From the NCBI RefSeq assembly GCF_004341165.1, contig NZ_SLZR01000013.1, positions 43,635 to 107,634 of the forward strand: DNA of 64,000 nucleotides, written 5' to 3'. The stretch is from Reinekea marinisedimentorum (GTDB lineage: Bacteria; Pseudomonadota; Gammaproteobacteria; Pseudomonadales; Natronospirillaceae). The translations under genes were made by a program, and so were the position numbers. Of this stretch, positions 9,840 through 20,500 are shown in pieces. The notes below the pieces were generated by a model, which saw only the letters and a program-made list of their open reading frames with translations, had not been told where the DNA came from and made no database searches. Within the stretch, counting starts at the first letter, position 1. Every line of letters starts with the position of its first letter.

Positions 9840-10142
9840 CTATTGAATGGGGTTATGAACGGTCACCAGCTTGGTACCATCCGGGAAGGTCGCTTCTACC
9901 TGTACTTCCGGCAGCAGCTCGGCAATGCCCTCCATCACCTGATTTCGGGTGAGCAGCGCCCTGCCCTCACTCATCAGTTGCGCCACGGTTTTGCCATCGC
10001 GCGCGCCTTCCATAATGGCGGCAGAAATATAGGCTGCCGCCTCCGGGTAATTCAGTTTCACACCCCGCGCCAGGCGACGCTCGGCCACCAGTGCCGCGGT
10101 GTACAGCAACAGCTTATCCTTATCTCTGGGTGATAATTCCAT
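9840..10142 (-). CDS. ureA: urease gamma subunit
   Basis: A 100-residue small subunit starting [20 protein letters not shown], with the conserved [22 protein letters not shown] helix pair and the [18 protein letters not shown] end. This is the standard UreA length and sequence type for bacteria with three separate subunits. It follows ureD by 11 bp. It forms trimers with UreB and UreC. Confidence 0.98.
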   Translation of the reverse strand: MELSPRDKDKLLLYTAALVAERRLARGVKLNYPEAAAYISAAIMEGARDGKTVAQLMSEGRALLTRNQVMEGIAELLPEVQVEATFPDGTKLVTVHNPIQ

Positions 10143-10153
10143 GGGTGACTCCT

Positions 10154-11017
10154 TTAGGTGTTCCAGATACGCGGCACGCAGGCTGGCGTACCGTTCATCA
10201 GCGGGCGCAGCTGTTGCCAGCAGGCGCGAAGTTGGGTTTGTGCCTGCTCACTGCAGGCACCTAAGTAGCGCACCACCAGCACGTTTAAGCGGCAGGTGAC
10301 GCTGAGCGTGGTCATGGCCTGTTGCTGTAACAGCGAGTGCAGCTGTTCCACGGCCTGTTCCGGATCTGCCAGGCCAAAGGCAACCAGCGTGCCGGACACC
10401 AGATTGCCGTTAAAGCCGCTGATGGCGCTGATTAATGGATCGTCCGCGGCCAGAAACTGGCGCTCCAGCAGCAGCGGAACATCGTCGTGATACAGCGCCA
10501 GCCGCTGCTCTACACTGCCCGATGCAAACGGCAGGTTGCTTTTGGGGCGGCCCAAACAGAACACATCCAGGCCGAAGAACTGCGCCTGGCCATACAGGTT
10601 AATGTGCGTGCTCAGGCGGCCATGCGCGCCATCGAACACGATGGTTTCCATGGGCAGCCATTCGCACTGACTGTCGGTCACCTCGATATCCACCCGCTGC
10701 TTCTGGGCGATGCCGTTGCTGTCGGCGCGGTAAATTTTGCCGGCCGAAGGCGTAGTGACCAGCACCTTACTGCCTGGCTCGCAGGTGAGCTGAATGTTCA
10801 GATCATCGCCACTGACCAAGCCGCCCGGTGGATGCAGCAGGTACACATGGCACACCTCGCCCTCCGGGTAGAACGGCCGCTGCACGCGCAACGGGCCAAG
10901 AAACTGCATTCGGTGCATGCGCGTTTTGGCCTCGCCCTTGTCAAAGCCGAGCGATAAAAACGCTGGCCAGTGACGCTGGCTTTCGGCCTTGTTGAGCTGA
11001 TCGGTCAGTTCTGTCAT
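10154..11017 (-). CDS. ureD: urease accessory protein UreD
   Basis: A 287-residue beta-rich accessory protein. [14 protein letters not shown] and [20 protein letters not shown] are UreD signature stretches, and [13 protein letters not shown] follows. UreD binds apo-urease and, with UreF and UreG, forms the platform and tunnel for nickel passage. It starts only 4 bp after the urtE stop, so the urease genes are probably read through from the urea importer genes. Confidence 0.95.
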   Translation of the reverse strand: MTELTDQLNKAESQRHWPAFLSLGFDKGEAKTRMHRMQFLGPLRVQRPFYPEGEVCHVYLLHPPGGLVSGDDLNIQLTCEPGSKVLVTTPSAGKIYRADSNGIAQKQRVDIEVTDSQCEWLPMETIVFDGAHGRLSTHINLYGQAQFFGLDVFCLGRPKSNLPFASGSVEQRLALYHDDVPLLLERQFLAADDPLISAISGFNGNLVSGTLVAFGLADPEQAVEQLHSLLQQQAMTTLSVTCRLNVLVVRYLGACSEQAQTQLRACWQQLRPLMNGTPACVPRIWNT

Positions 11018-11021
11018 GCCA

Positions 11022-11717
11022 TTACACCGTTAAGTATTCTTTCACCAGCTGATCGTTCAGCTCGGTCATTTCGCCGAATGCGACCTGGCGGCCACGGTCG
11101 AGAATGCAAAAGTTATCGGCCACCTTGCGGGCGAACGGCAGCTTTTGCTCCACCAGTAACACGGTGAGGCCAATCTCTTCGTTCAACCGGCGAATGATGT
11201 CGCCAATTTCGGCAACCACGTTGGGCTGAATACCTTCGGTCGGCTCATCCAGAATTAAAAAGCCGGGGTCGGTGACCAGTGCGCGGCCAATGGCCAACTG
11301 CTGTTGCTGACCGCCGGATAAATCACCCCCGCGTCGATGCAGCATTTCCTTTAACACCGGAAACAGCTCGAAGATGTAATCGGGCACCTGACGCAGGCCA
11401 TCGCGGCGCGCCGGCAGACCAATGCGCAGGTTTTCTTCCACGCTCAGCAGTGGGAATATCTGCCGCCCCTGCGGTACATAGCCAATGCCCATGGGCGCGC
11501 GTTTTTCTGCCGCCATGCCAGCAATATTCTGGCCTTTGTAGCTGATACTGCCGCTCTTCACCGGCAGCAGCCCCATAATGCTCTGCACCAGCGTGGTTTT
11601 ACCCACGCCGTTGCGGCCCATTAAACAGGTGCATTTGCCTTCCGGCACGGTCATGGATAAATCCCACAGGGTGTGGCTTTGGCCATAAAACTGGTTGAGA
11701 GAATCGATCTGAATCAT
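11022..11717 (-). CDS. urtE: urea ABC transporter ATPase UrtE
   Basis: A 231-residue LivF-type ATPase. Walker A is GRNGVGKTT near residue 34, the signature is LSGGQQQQLAIGRAL near 135 and Walker B is FLILDEPTEGIQP. The MGLLPVKSG and GIGYVPQGRQIFPLLSVEENL segments match the UrtE subgroup rather than general branched-chain amino acid importers. Its ATG overlaps the urtD stop (ATGA). It powers urea uptake together with UrtD. Confidence 0.93.
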   Translation of the reverse strand: MIQIDSLNQFYGQSHTLWDLSMTVPEGKCTCLMGRNGVGKTTLVQSIMGLLPVKSGSISYKGQNIAGMAAEKRAPMGIGYVPQGRQIFPLLSVEENLRIGLPARRDGLRQVPDYIFELFPVLKEMLHRRGGDLSGGQQQQLAIGRALVTDPGFLILDEPTEGIQPNVVAEIGDIIRRLNEEIGLTVLLVEQKLPFARKVADNFCILDRGRQVAFGEMTELNDQLVKEYLTV

Positions 11718-12553
11718 GCTTCGGCCCCCAAATAAACTTCAACGACCTTCGGGTTGCTCTGCACCTGCTGCATGGTGCCCTCGGCCAGCACCGAACCCTG
11801 ATGCAGCACCGTGACTTCGCTGGCAATGGAGCGCACAAAATCCATATCGTGCTCCACCAGAATAATGGTGTGCTCGCCGGCCAGGTTGGTGAGCAGCTCG
11901 CCGGTGCGGTCCATTTCCTGATGTGTCATACCAGCGACCGGTTCATCCACCAGCAGCAGTTTTGGGCTTTGCATCAGCAGCATGCCAATCTCCAGCCACT
12001 GCTTTTGCCCGTGCGAAAGCGCACCGGCGGGCAGATTGCGTTGGCCTACAAGGCCAATCAGCTGCAGCACATGATCGATGCGGTCAACCTGACTCGGCGT
12101 TAAGCGCGCCAACAGCGTTGGCATCACGCCCTTATCGCCCGCCATGGCCAGCTCTAAATTGCAGAACACGCTTTGCAGCTCAAATACAGTGGGCTTCTGG
12201 AATTTTCGGCCAATACCCGCCTGGGCGATTTCCGGCTCGTCCATTTCCAGCAGGTTAATCTTCTGGCCAAACCAGGCCTGGCCGGTATCGGGCCGGGTTT
12301 TGCCGGTGATGATGTCCATCATGGTGGTTTTACCGGCACCGTTGGGGCCGATAATGCAGCGCAGCTCACCCTCTTTGATATAGAGGTTTAAATCGTTAAT
12401 GGCCTTGAAGCCATCGAAGCTGACACTGATGCCTTCCAAATAGAGCAGAAAGCCCTGGCCGACTTCGAGCATCGGGTTTTGCTGCGGCATCATGAAATCG
12501 TAGACATGGTCGCGGTCGACCGTCTGGCGAATAAAATCGACAACATTGGTCAT
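11714..12553 (-). CDS. urtD: urea ABC transporter ATPase UrtD
   Basis: A 279-residue LivG-type ATPase with Walker A GPNGAGKTT and Walker B LLLVDEPVAGMTHQE. The signature is LSHGQKQWLEIGMLL, a His variant usual in UrtD. The N-terminal extension of about 30 residues before the ABC core is also common in this subgroup. Both ends overlap neighbouring genes by 4 bp, so the importer subunits are tightly coupled. Confidence 0.93.
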   Translation of the reverse strand: MTNVVDFIRQTVDRDHVYDFMMPQQNPMLEVGQGFLLYLEGISVSFDGFKAINDLNLYIKEGELRCIIGPNGAGKTTMMDIITGKTRPDTGQAWFGQKINLLEMDEPEIAQAGIGRKFQKPTVFELQSVFCNLELAMAGDKGVMPTLLARLTPSQVDRIDHVLQLIGLVGQRNLPAGALSHGQKQWLEIGMLLMQSPKLLLVDEPVAGMTHQEMDRTGELLTNLAGEHTIILVEHDMDFVRSIASEVTVLHQGSVLAEGTMQQVQSNPKVVEVYLGAEA

Positions 12554-13677
12554 GCGTTCACCTCTTTCGGCTTGCTGAAGCCAGTCAATTTCTTAAACAG
12601 ACCCACCAGACCATTCGGCAGGAACAGCGTCACCAGTACAAACAGCGCACCGAGCGAGAACAACCAAACCTCGGGCAATGCTGCCGTTAAATAGGTTTTG
12701 GCGTAGTTCACCGCCAGCGCACCAATCACTGCACCGTACAGTGTGGCGCGACCACCCAGGGCGACCCACACCACCAGCTCGATGGAGATCAGCGGCGCAA
12801 ATTCAGACGGGTTAATAATGCCCACCTGCGGCACATACAGCGCCCCGGCGATACCGGCGAGCACGGCAGAAAAACAGAAGATCCACAGCTTGAAGTTTTC
12901 CACCTTATAGCCGGTGAAGCGGGTGCGGGCTTCGGCATCGCGAATCGCCAGTGCGACGCGACCCAAACGGCTGGTCACAATATAACGGCAGGCCAGGTAA
13001 CCCAGCGCCAGCGCCAGCCCGGAGCAGAAAAACAGCGTTAAGCGGGTGGCGTCGGACTGTAAATCAAAACCCAGAATGTCTTTAAAATCGGTCAGACCGT
13101 TGTTGCCGCCAAAGCCCATTTCATTGCGGAAGAAGGCCAGCATCAGCGCATAGGTGAGCGCCTGCGTGATGATGGAAAGGTACACACCGGTCACCCGCGA
13201 ACGGAACGCCAGCCAGCCGAACACAAAGGCTAACAGGCCCGGCACCAGCATGATCATCAGGGCAGCAAACCAGAAGTTATCGAAGCCATACCAAAACCAG
13301 GGCAGCTCCTGCCAGTTCAGGAACACCATGAAATCCGGCAGGATCGGGTCGCCATAAACGCCGCGATCACCAATCTGGCGCATCAGGTACATGCCCATGG
13401 CATAGCCGCCCAGCGCAAAGAACGCGCCGTGACCCAGGCTTAAAATACCCAGATACCCCCAAACCAGATCAACCGCGACAGCCAGCAGAGCGTAGGTTAA
13501 ATACTTGCCCATCAGGGTGACGGTGTAGGTTGAAACGTGCAGCGCCGAGCCCTGCGGGAACAGCGCATTGGCGCCGATAACCACCGCCATCACAATGCCC
13601 AGTACCGCTAAAAAGCTAACCGTGGAGCGGTCGAATAGCCGCTGGTTTGAATCTAAGGATGCTTGCGGATTCATCAT
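12550..13677 (-). CDS. urtC: urea ABC transporter permease UrtC
   Basis: A 375-residue LivM-type inner-membrane permease of about nine to ten hydrophobic segments, with DLVWGYLGILSLGHGAFFALGGYAMGMYL as the typical motif. The start is set at the ATG at 13677 (or the next ATG at 13674). The frame is open back to 13788, but that part lies within the end of urtB, whose stop codon overlaps this ATG. It forms the channel with UrtB. Confidence 0.92.
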   Translation of the reverse strand: MMNPQASLDSNQRLFDRSTVSFLAVLGIVMAVVIGANALFPQGSALHVSTYTVTLMGKYLTYALLAVAVDLVWGYLGILSLGHGAFFALGGYAMGMYLMRQIGDRGVYGDPILPDFMVFLNWQELPWFWYGFDNFWFAALMIMLVPGLLAFVFGWLAFRSRVTGVYLSIITQALTYALMLAFFRNEMGFGGNNGLTDFKDILGFDLQSDATRLTLFFCSGLALALGYLACRYIVTSRLGRVALAIRDAEARTRFTGYKVENFKLWIFCFSAVLAGIAGALYVPQVGIINPSEFAPLISIELVVWVALGGRATLYGAVIGALAVNYAKTYLTAALPEVWLFSLGALFVLVTLFLPNGLVGLFKKLTGFSKPKEVNA

Positions 13678-15338
13678 TAACCCTCCGCCGAACGGCCCTT
13701 TTGCGGGAATAGTCCGCGGGGCTTCTTCTGAATGAATAGGATGATGAACACCAGCACGAGGATTTTCGCCAGTACGGCGCCGGCCCACGGTTCCATCAGT
13801 TTATTGGCAATACCCAGCGACATACCCGCCACCAGCGTGCCCCACAGGTTGCCGACACCGCCGAACACTACCACCATGAACGAATCGATAATGTAGGCCT
13901 GGCCCAGGTTAGGACCCACGTTAGTCAGTTGGCTCAGCGCCACGCCAGCCATACCGGCAATGCCCGAGCCCAGGCCGAAGGTCATGGCATCGACCCATTC
14001 TGAGCGCACACCCATGGCGCGGGCCATGGCACGGTTTTGGGAAACAGCGCGCACCTCGATACCCAGGCGGGTGTAGCGCAAAATAAAGAACAACAGCGCG
14101 AACACGATTAAACAGAACACAATGATGTACAGCCGGTTGAGCGTGAAGCTGAGCAGCGGGTTCAGCTCGACAACCCCGGTCATGAATTCCGGTGTGGCCA
14201 CCGAGCGGTTGAGCGGCGAAAACACCGAGCGCACCGCCTGTTGCAGAATCAGGCTGATACCGAAGGTGGCCAGCAGCGTTTCCAGCGGGCGACCATATAA
14301 AAAGCGGATCACGCCGCGTTCGATACCAATACCCACCAGGCCGGAAACCACAAAGGCAGCGGGGATCGAGATAAAGATCGATGCCGCTAAATGGTCGGGC
14401 ATCAGCGTTTGAATCACGTAAGTCGTATAGGCACCGAGCATCATCAACTCGCCGTGCGCCATATTGATCACACCCATCACGCCAAAGGTAATGGCCAGAC
14501 CAATCGCCGCCAGTACCAATACCGAGCCCAGGCTTAAACCAAAGAACAGGGTTTCGGCCAGCTCGGCCACCTTCACGCGGCCATCGAGTTTAGTGAGTGC
14601 GCTTTCGGCACTGCGGGCAAGCGCAGCTTCCGGCTCGGTTGCTAAAAACTGCGTTACCGCAATGCGCGCTGCCGGCTGGTAGCTGGCACCTAAGGTGCTC
14701 AGTGCCGCCAGTTGCTGATCGATTGCCGAGCCGGGCGCTTGCAGGCGATAAATGGCCAGCGCGACATCAATCAGTTCGCGCACGGTTCGGTCTTGCTCGG
14801 TCGCCAGTTGCTCGCTCAGGCGGCTGAACAGGGCTTCGTCAATATCACCCAGGGTTTGTTTAACCGCAGCGGCACGGTTGGCCGCCAGCGGCGAAGATAA
14901 ATTCAGCAGCGCCAGCTCGGTTTTCAGCTGACCGCGCAGTTGGTTATTAATGCCAACGCGCTTAACCCGGCGTTTGCTGACGGTTTCGGTTTCGGCGTTT
15001 GCATCGGTAAATAACGGGCGAATGATGGGCTTGGAGCCGTTTTCACCAACGATGGTGACCAACTGATTTTCAGACCGGTACACATACAGCTGGCCTTCCA
15101 GCAGCATGGTTAATACATCGAACGCACGCTCGTCACCGCTTTGGCTGATCAGGCGAATGCCCTGGCTGATGTCGTTAAAATCAGAAGATAGCAGTTGATC
15201 CAGGCCACTCTTAAAGGCCGTTTGTTCGGTGCTGTTGGCCGATAGCGGGGCGAGTAGCATTGCCACCAGCAACAGGTGCCATATTGCCGCAAACTTGCGG
15301 TGGGTATGGCGGGTTAGACGGGTTATGGCATTAACCAT
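13677..15338 (-). CDS. urtB: urea ABC transporter permease UrtB
   Basis: A 553-residue LivH-type permease. Like other UrtB proteins it has a signal-like N-terminus and a long extracytoplasmic helical region (about residues 30-240) ahead of the membrane domain. That domain begins around GLSLGSVLVLAAIGLAITFGVMGVINMAHGELMMLG. The UrtB-type extension distinguishes it from amino-acid LivH proteins of about 300 residues. It is separated from urtA by a 640-bp stretch full of REP elements, an unusual interruption in an importer operon. Confidence 0.92.
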   Translation of the reverse strand: MVNAITRLTRHTHRKFAAIWHLLLVAMLLAPLSANSTEQTAFKSGLDQLLSSDFNDISQGIRLISQSGDERAFDVLTMLLEGQLYVYRSENQLVTIVGENGSKPIIRPLFTDANAETETVSKRRVKRVGINNQLRGQLKTELALLNLSSPLAANRAAAVKQTLGDIDEALFSRLSEQLATEQDRTVRELIDVALAIYRLQAPGSAIDQQLAALSTLGASYQPAARIAVTQFLATEPEAALARSAESALTKLDGRVKVAELAETLFFGLSLGSVLVLAAIGLAITFGVMGVINMAHGELMMLGAYTTYVIQTLMPDHLAASIFISIPAAFVVSGLVGIGIERGVIRFLYGRPLETLLATFGISLILQQAVRSVFSPLNRSVATPEFMTGVVELNPLLSFTLNRLYIIVFCLIVFALLFFILRYTRLGIEVRAVSQNRAMARAMGVRSEWVDAMTFGLGSGIAGMAGVALSQLTNVGPNLGQAYIIDSFMVVVFGGVGNLWGTLVAGMSLGIANKLMEPWAGAVLAKILVLVFIILFIQKKPRGLFPQKGRSAEG

Positions 15339-15978
15339 ATCGATTCCTCGAAGGGTCTTTGGTGCATCTTTTGTAGGTCGGGCTTCAACCCGACGGGCCC
15401 TGGCATTCTTGTTGGCCTAAAGACCAACCTACAGCGTTAACATCCTTTGTAGGTCGGGCTTCAGCCCGACAGTGCCTTGGCATTCTTGTTGGCCTAAAGA
15501 CCAACCTACAGCGTTAGCATCCTTTGTAGGTCGGGCTTCAGCCCGACAGTGCCTTGGCATTCTTGTTGGCCTAATGACCAACCTACAGCGTTAGCATCCT
15601 TTGTAGGTCGGGCTTCAGCCCGACAGTGCCTTGGCATTCTTGTTGGCCTAAAGGCCAACCTACAGAGTTCGCATCTTTTGTAGGTCGGGCTTCAGCCCGA
15701 CAGTGCTTTGGCATTCTTGTTGGCCTAAAGACCAACCTACAGGGTTAGCATCTTTTGTAGGTCGGGCTTCAGCCCGACAGTGCTTTGGCATTCTTGTTGG
15801 CCTAAAGACCAACCTACAGCGTTAACATCCTTTGCAGGTCGGGCTTCAGCCCGACGGTACCCTGGCATTCCTGTTGGCCTAAAGACCAACCTACAGAGTT
15901 AGCAACTTTTGTAGGTCGGGCTTCAGCCCGACAGGACCTAGGCATCCCGCCGAGCTGAAGACCAAGCCACGTTAACAA
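15339..15978. repeat. eight-copy tandem REP array, family B, inside the urt operon
   Basis: Eight copies of a 76-77-bp unit start at 15373, 15449, 15526, 15603, 15680, 15757, 15834 and 15911. Each begins GTAGGTCGGGCTTCAGCCCG and ends TTGGCCTAAAGACCAACCTAC. Within a unit GTAGGT can pair with ACCTAC, enclosing two hairpins (CGGGCTTCAGCCCG and TTGGCCTAAAGACCAA), which gives a three-way-junction fold. The array lies between urtA and urtB on the transcribed strand, where it could stabilise the urtA message and lower read-through into the permease genes. No gene is present here. Confidence 0.92.
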
Positions 15979-17256
15979 CTAGTAATTCTGGCCAGAGCAC
16001 TTACCCGTTTTCACGTTGTAGTTACCGCAGGCCAGCGGCTGACGCCAATCGGCAATCAGGTCTTTAGAACCCGGCAGGAAATCGGACCAGGCATCACCGG
16101 CCACCAGGCCCGAGGTACGCCATACGGTCTGGAACTGGCCGTCATCCTGAATTTCGCCAATCAGTACCGGCTTGGTGATGTGATGGTTCGGCATCATGGT
16201 GGAATAGCCACCGGTCAGGTTCGGTACCGCAACACCGATCATCGCCTCGCCGACCGCCTCTGGGTCTGTGGTACCGGCTTTCTTCACCGCCTCGACCCAC
16301 ATGTTGAAGCCAATGTAGTGCGCTTCCATTGGGTCGTTGGTAACGCGGTCTTCATTGCCGATGAAGGCGTGCCATTTTTCGATGAACTCGTCATTCACTT
16401 CGCTTTCATCGCTCATGAAGTAGTTCCAGGCAGCCAGGTGGCCGACCAATGGGGTGGTATCCATACCGGAAAGTTCTTCTTCACCAACCGAGAACGCCAC
16501 CACCGGAATCTCATCAGCGGTGATGCCCTGGTTACCCAGCTCTTTATAGAACGGTACGTTGGCATCGCCATTCACGGTAGAAACTACTGCAGTCTTCTTA
16601 CCGGCCGAGCCAAACTTGCTGATATCGGCAACAATCGACTGCCAATCGGAATGACCAAACGGCGTGTAGTTGATCATGATGTCGGCATCCGCCACGCCCT
16701 TATCTTTCAGGTAGGCTTCAAGAATTTTATTGGTGGTGCGCGGGTACACATAGTCGGTACCGGCCAGCACCCAGCGTTCAACGCCCTGATCCATTAAATA
16801 GTCCACCGCCGGAATGGCCTGCTGGTTAGGCGCAGCGCCGGTGTAAAACACGTTTTTGGAAGATTCTTCACCTTCGTACTGAACCGGGTAGAACAGCAGA
16901 CTGTTGAGTTCTTCAAATACCGGCAAAACCGACTTACGGGAAACCGATGTCCAGGCGCCGAACACCGCATCCACCTCTTCTTTAGAGATCAGCTCACGCG
17001 CCTTTTCCGCAAACAACGGCCAGTTAGAGGCTGGGTCTACGACGACGGCTTCCAACTGCTTACCGAGCAACCCGCCCTTTTTGTTTTGCTCGTCCACCAG
17101 CATCAGCATGGTGTCTTTCAGCGTGGTTTCACTGATTGCCATGGTGCCGGAGAGTGAATGTAAAACGCCTACTTTGATGGTGTCGTCTGCAGCCAGAGCC
17201 ATTCCGCTCAGCAGCGATGCAGCCAGAACAGAACTTGCTAAGAGTGTCTTTTTCAT
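15979..17256 (-). CDS. urtA: urea ABC transporter periplasmic binding protein UrtA
   Basis: A 425-residue secreted binding protein; signal peptide residues 1-22 end GMALA. The LHSLSGTMAISETTLKDTMLMLVDEQNKKGG and NSLLFYPVQYEGEE stretches are those of urea/short-amide binding proteins. The start ATG 17256 has AGGGA at proper spacing; a second ATG at 17262 is too close. It binds urea in the periplasm and delivers it to UrtBC. As the first gene of the operon, facing the sensor kinase gene, it is expected to be regulated by nitrogen supply. Confidence 0.93.
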   Translation of the reverse strand: MKKTLLASSVLAASLLSGMALAADDTIKVGVLHSLSGTMAISETTLKDTMLMLVDEQNKKGGLLGKQLEAVVVDPASNWPLFAEKARELISKEEVDAVFGAWTSVSRKSVLPVFEELNSLLFYPVQYEGEESSKNVFYTGAAPNQQAIPAVDYLMDQGVERWVLAGTDYVYPRTTNKILEAYLKDKGVADADIMINYTPFGHSDWQSIVADISKFGSAGKKTAVVSTVNGDANVPFYKELGNQGITADEIPVVAFSVGEEELSGMDTTPLVGHLAAWNYFMSDESEVNDEFIEKWHAFIGNEDRVTNDPMEAHYIGFNMWVEAVKKAGTTDPEAVGEAMIGVAVPNLTGGYSTMMPNHHITKPVLIGEIQDDGQFQTVWRTSGLVAGDAWSDFLPGSKDLIADWRQPLACGNYNVKTGKCSGQNY

Positions 17257-17516
17257 GTGCATGGTCCCTACATGGTTTTTCAGTTATCGAATGAACAATT
17301 GAAACTGCCGGGGCTTTGGCTGGCCCGATTCACAGTGAGCTCAGTATTGAAAAAACGATGCAAGCGGGATATGCGCAAAACAGGTCAGCGGACTACGTTG
17401 AATGACGCATATTTTCAATGTAAAAGTGCATTTACTATCGCGCATGCTAATAATGATTCAGTTTTAAGGCAGGCAGCCCGCCAGCCCAACCGAGTTTTGG
17501 GAGCGTAATTACACTC
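17257..17516. promoter_or_regulatory. divergent control region between urtA and the sensor kinase gene
   Basis: This 260-bp gap must hold the promoters for the urea operon (minus) and the kinase-regulator pair (plus). I searched for a sigma-54 -24/-12 element towards urtA and found no convincing match, and no clear sigma-70 pair either. AT-rich sequence with TGCA-containing palindromic words lies around 17400-17460. Confidence 0.4.
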
Positions 17517-20500
17517 ATGCAGCAGGTTCCGGTTAACCGCCGCAAGTACAACAAACTGGTCGCCAACGAACTACTGGAAGACTTCGCCCTGCGCTTTACC
17601 GCCAAGCGCGCGCGTAAATGGTCATCGGGGTGGATCGCCAACACTGCGCTGGGCATTGTGTCGTTTCTGGTACTGGAGGCACTGGGCGGCTCCATCACGC
17701 TTTCGTACGGAACCATCAACGCCTTATGGGCCATTGCTGCCGTTTCTGGTGTGGTCATCTTCAGCGGCATCCCTATTTGCTATTACGCCGCCAAATATGG
17801 TGTGGATATCGATCTGCTCAGCCGCGGAGCGGGCTTTGGCTACATTGGCTCAACCATTGTTTCGCTCATTTATGCCTCGTTCACCTTTATCTTTTTTGCG
17901 CTGGAAGCTGCGATTATGTCGATGGCGATACAGCTGCTGTTCGGCATTCCGCTATTTTTGGGCTACATCATCAGCGCGGTGGTGGTGATACCGGTGGTGA
18001 TAATGGGCATTACCAACATCAGCCGGTTTCAGATGGTTTCGCAGCCGTTATGGCTGGCGCTGCAATTAATACCGCTCTACTTTGTGTTCAGCCACCCGGA
18101 TGCTCAGCTCGATAGCTGGCTGAGCTACGCTGGTGTTACCGGTGATAAACAAGAATTCAACTGGCTGTTGTTTGGTGGCGCTTCAGCGGTGCTGCTTTCC
18201 ATCGTGGCGCAGATTGGCGAGCAGGTAGACATACTGCGTTTTTTACCAGAGCAGAAAGAATGCGGCCGTACCAAGTGGTGGCTTTCTATGCTGTTCGGTG
18301 GCCCGGGCTGGATGCTATTTGGCGCGGCGAAGCTGGCGCTGGGCAGCTTTTTAGCCTGGCTGGTAATCAGCCACGGCTTCAGCCCGGCCGAGGCCGGCGA
18401 CCCGGCGCACATGTACCTGCAAGTGTTCCGCTACATGCTTTCCGATACCCAACTGGCGCTGATTGTGGCCAGTGTGTTCGTGATTATCTCGCAACTGAAA
18501 ATCAATGTGGCCAACGCCTATGCCGGCTCGCTGGCGTGGTCTAACTTTTTCTCTCGGCTCACCCACAGCCACCCCGGCCGCGTTGTGTGGATGGTGTTCA
18601 ACGTTATTATCGCGCTGCTGCTGATGGAGCTGGGCGTTTACCAGCTGCTGGAAAAAACCCTGCAGGTTTATTCAGTGCTGGTGTTGGCGTGGATCGGCAC
18701 GCTGGTGGCCGATTTGATCATCAACAAGCCGCTGGGTTTAAGCCCTAAAGGCATTGAGTTTAAGCGTTCGCAGCTGTTCGATGTAAACCCGGTAGGGCTG
18801 GGCTCTATGGTGATTGCCTCGGCCGTGGGGCTGGCGGCGCATCTGGATGTTTTCAACGAATTCGTCAAGGCGTTTGCCTCTTACATTGCCTTTGCCCTGC
18901 CCTTTATTACCGCGCCAATCATTGCGCTGCTCACGCGTAGCCGGTTTTATCTGGTTCAGCCCAATCACGAAATACCGGTGCACCTGCATGGCGAAATACA
19001 GTGCGATATTTGCGAGCACAGCTTTGAGCATGAAGACATGGCCTTCTGCCCGGCCTACGGTGGCCATATTTGCTCGCTGTGCTGTTCTTTGGATGTTCGC
19101 TGCCAGGACAAGTGCCGTAAAAAAGGCACGCTGGCGCAACAGATCCGTTCTCTGCTCAGGCCCATTGTGCCGAAGAGAATGCTCGGCTTGCTCGATTCGC
19201 CCATCAGCCATTTTTTGCTGGTACTGCTGTTAGTCAGCAGTTTTATGGGGGCCATCTTCCTGATTGCCTACAGCCAAATACCCGACCTTGCCCCGGAACA
19301 TTTAAGCAGCATGACATCGGGCCTTGTACGCGCCTTTATCATGCTGTTGATTCCCGTTGGTATCATCAGCGGCCTGTTTGTATTGGCACATAACAGCAGT
19401 AAAGCCGCGATCAAAGAATTACAGGCGCATGCGCAACTGCTCAGCCAGGAAATCACCGCGCACGAAATCACCTCGCAAAAACTGGAAAAAGCCAAGCAAC
19501 AGGCAGAAACCGCCAACAACGCCAAAAGCCGCTACCTGGCCGGGCTCAGTCACGAACTGCGTACACCGCTGAACGTTCTGCTCGGTTATGCTCAGTTGCT
19601 GAGCCACGATGAAGAAATCCCACCGAAGAAACGTGAGTATGCGCAAATACTGCGCCGCAACGGAAAGCACCTATCCGACCTGCTGGAAGGCCTGCTGGAA
19701 ATATCCAAAATTGAAGCCGGCCGTCTGGAATTACAACGCGAACAGATAGACCTGCACGGGCTGCTCAACGAACTGGCCGAAATGTTCCGCCTGCAGGCAA
19801 ACCAGAAAGGACTCGGCTTTGAATTTACCTACAACCCTTCCCTGCCGGTACATATTGCAGCCGATAAGCAACGGCTGCGGCAAATTCTGATTAACCTGCT
19901 CAACAACGCCGTGAAATACACCGAAGCTGGCACCGTCAGCTTTAACGTCAGTTACCGCAACCAGGTGGCCAGCTTTGAAATTAGCGACACCGGCGATGGC
20001 TTAACGCAAAAAGACATTGAACAAATTTTTAAGCCTTTTGAGCGCATTGAAAATGACAACTCGAAAATCATTTCCGGTACCGGCCTTGGGCTGACCATTT
20101 CCAACGCACTGGCCAGCCTGATGGGCGGCGAAATTTCCTGCAGCAGCACGCCCGGCAAAGGCAGCACCTTCACCCTGAAGCTGATGCTTTCTGCCATTGA
20201 TACGCCAAGCCTGAAACAGCCCCTACAAAGCAAAAACATTGTGGGTTACCACGGAGACCGACAAACCATTCTGGTGGTGGATGACATTGAAGATCAGCGC
20301 ATGCTGGTAAAAAACATCCTCAGCCCGCTGGGCTTTAATTTACTGCTGGCAGAAAGCGCAGAAGCGGCATTAAAACTTGCAGCCAGCGAGAAAATTCATC
20401 TCTTTATTCTCGACATCACCATGCCGGAAACCAGCGGGTGGCAGCTGGCCATTCAATTGCGTAAACATAATATCCGCAGCCCTATCATGATGCTCTCGGC

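Noticed and set aside
8247..10133. Long plus-strand frames opposite ureC, ureB and ureA
   Set aside because: They are antisense to unmistakable urease genes and reflect high-GC third-position bias.
17257..17516. Sigma-54 (NtrC-type) promoter for urtA
   Set aside because: Expected from biology, but no TGGCAC-N5-TTGC match was found on the urtA strand.
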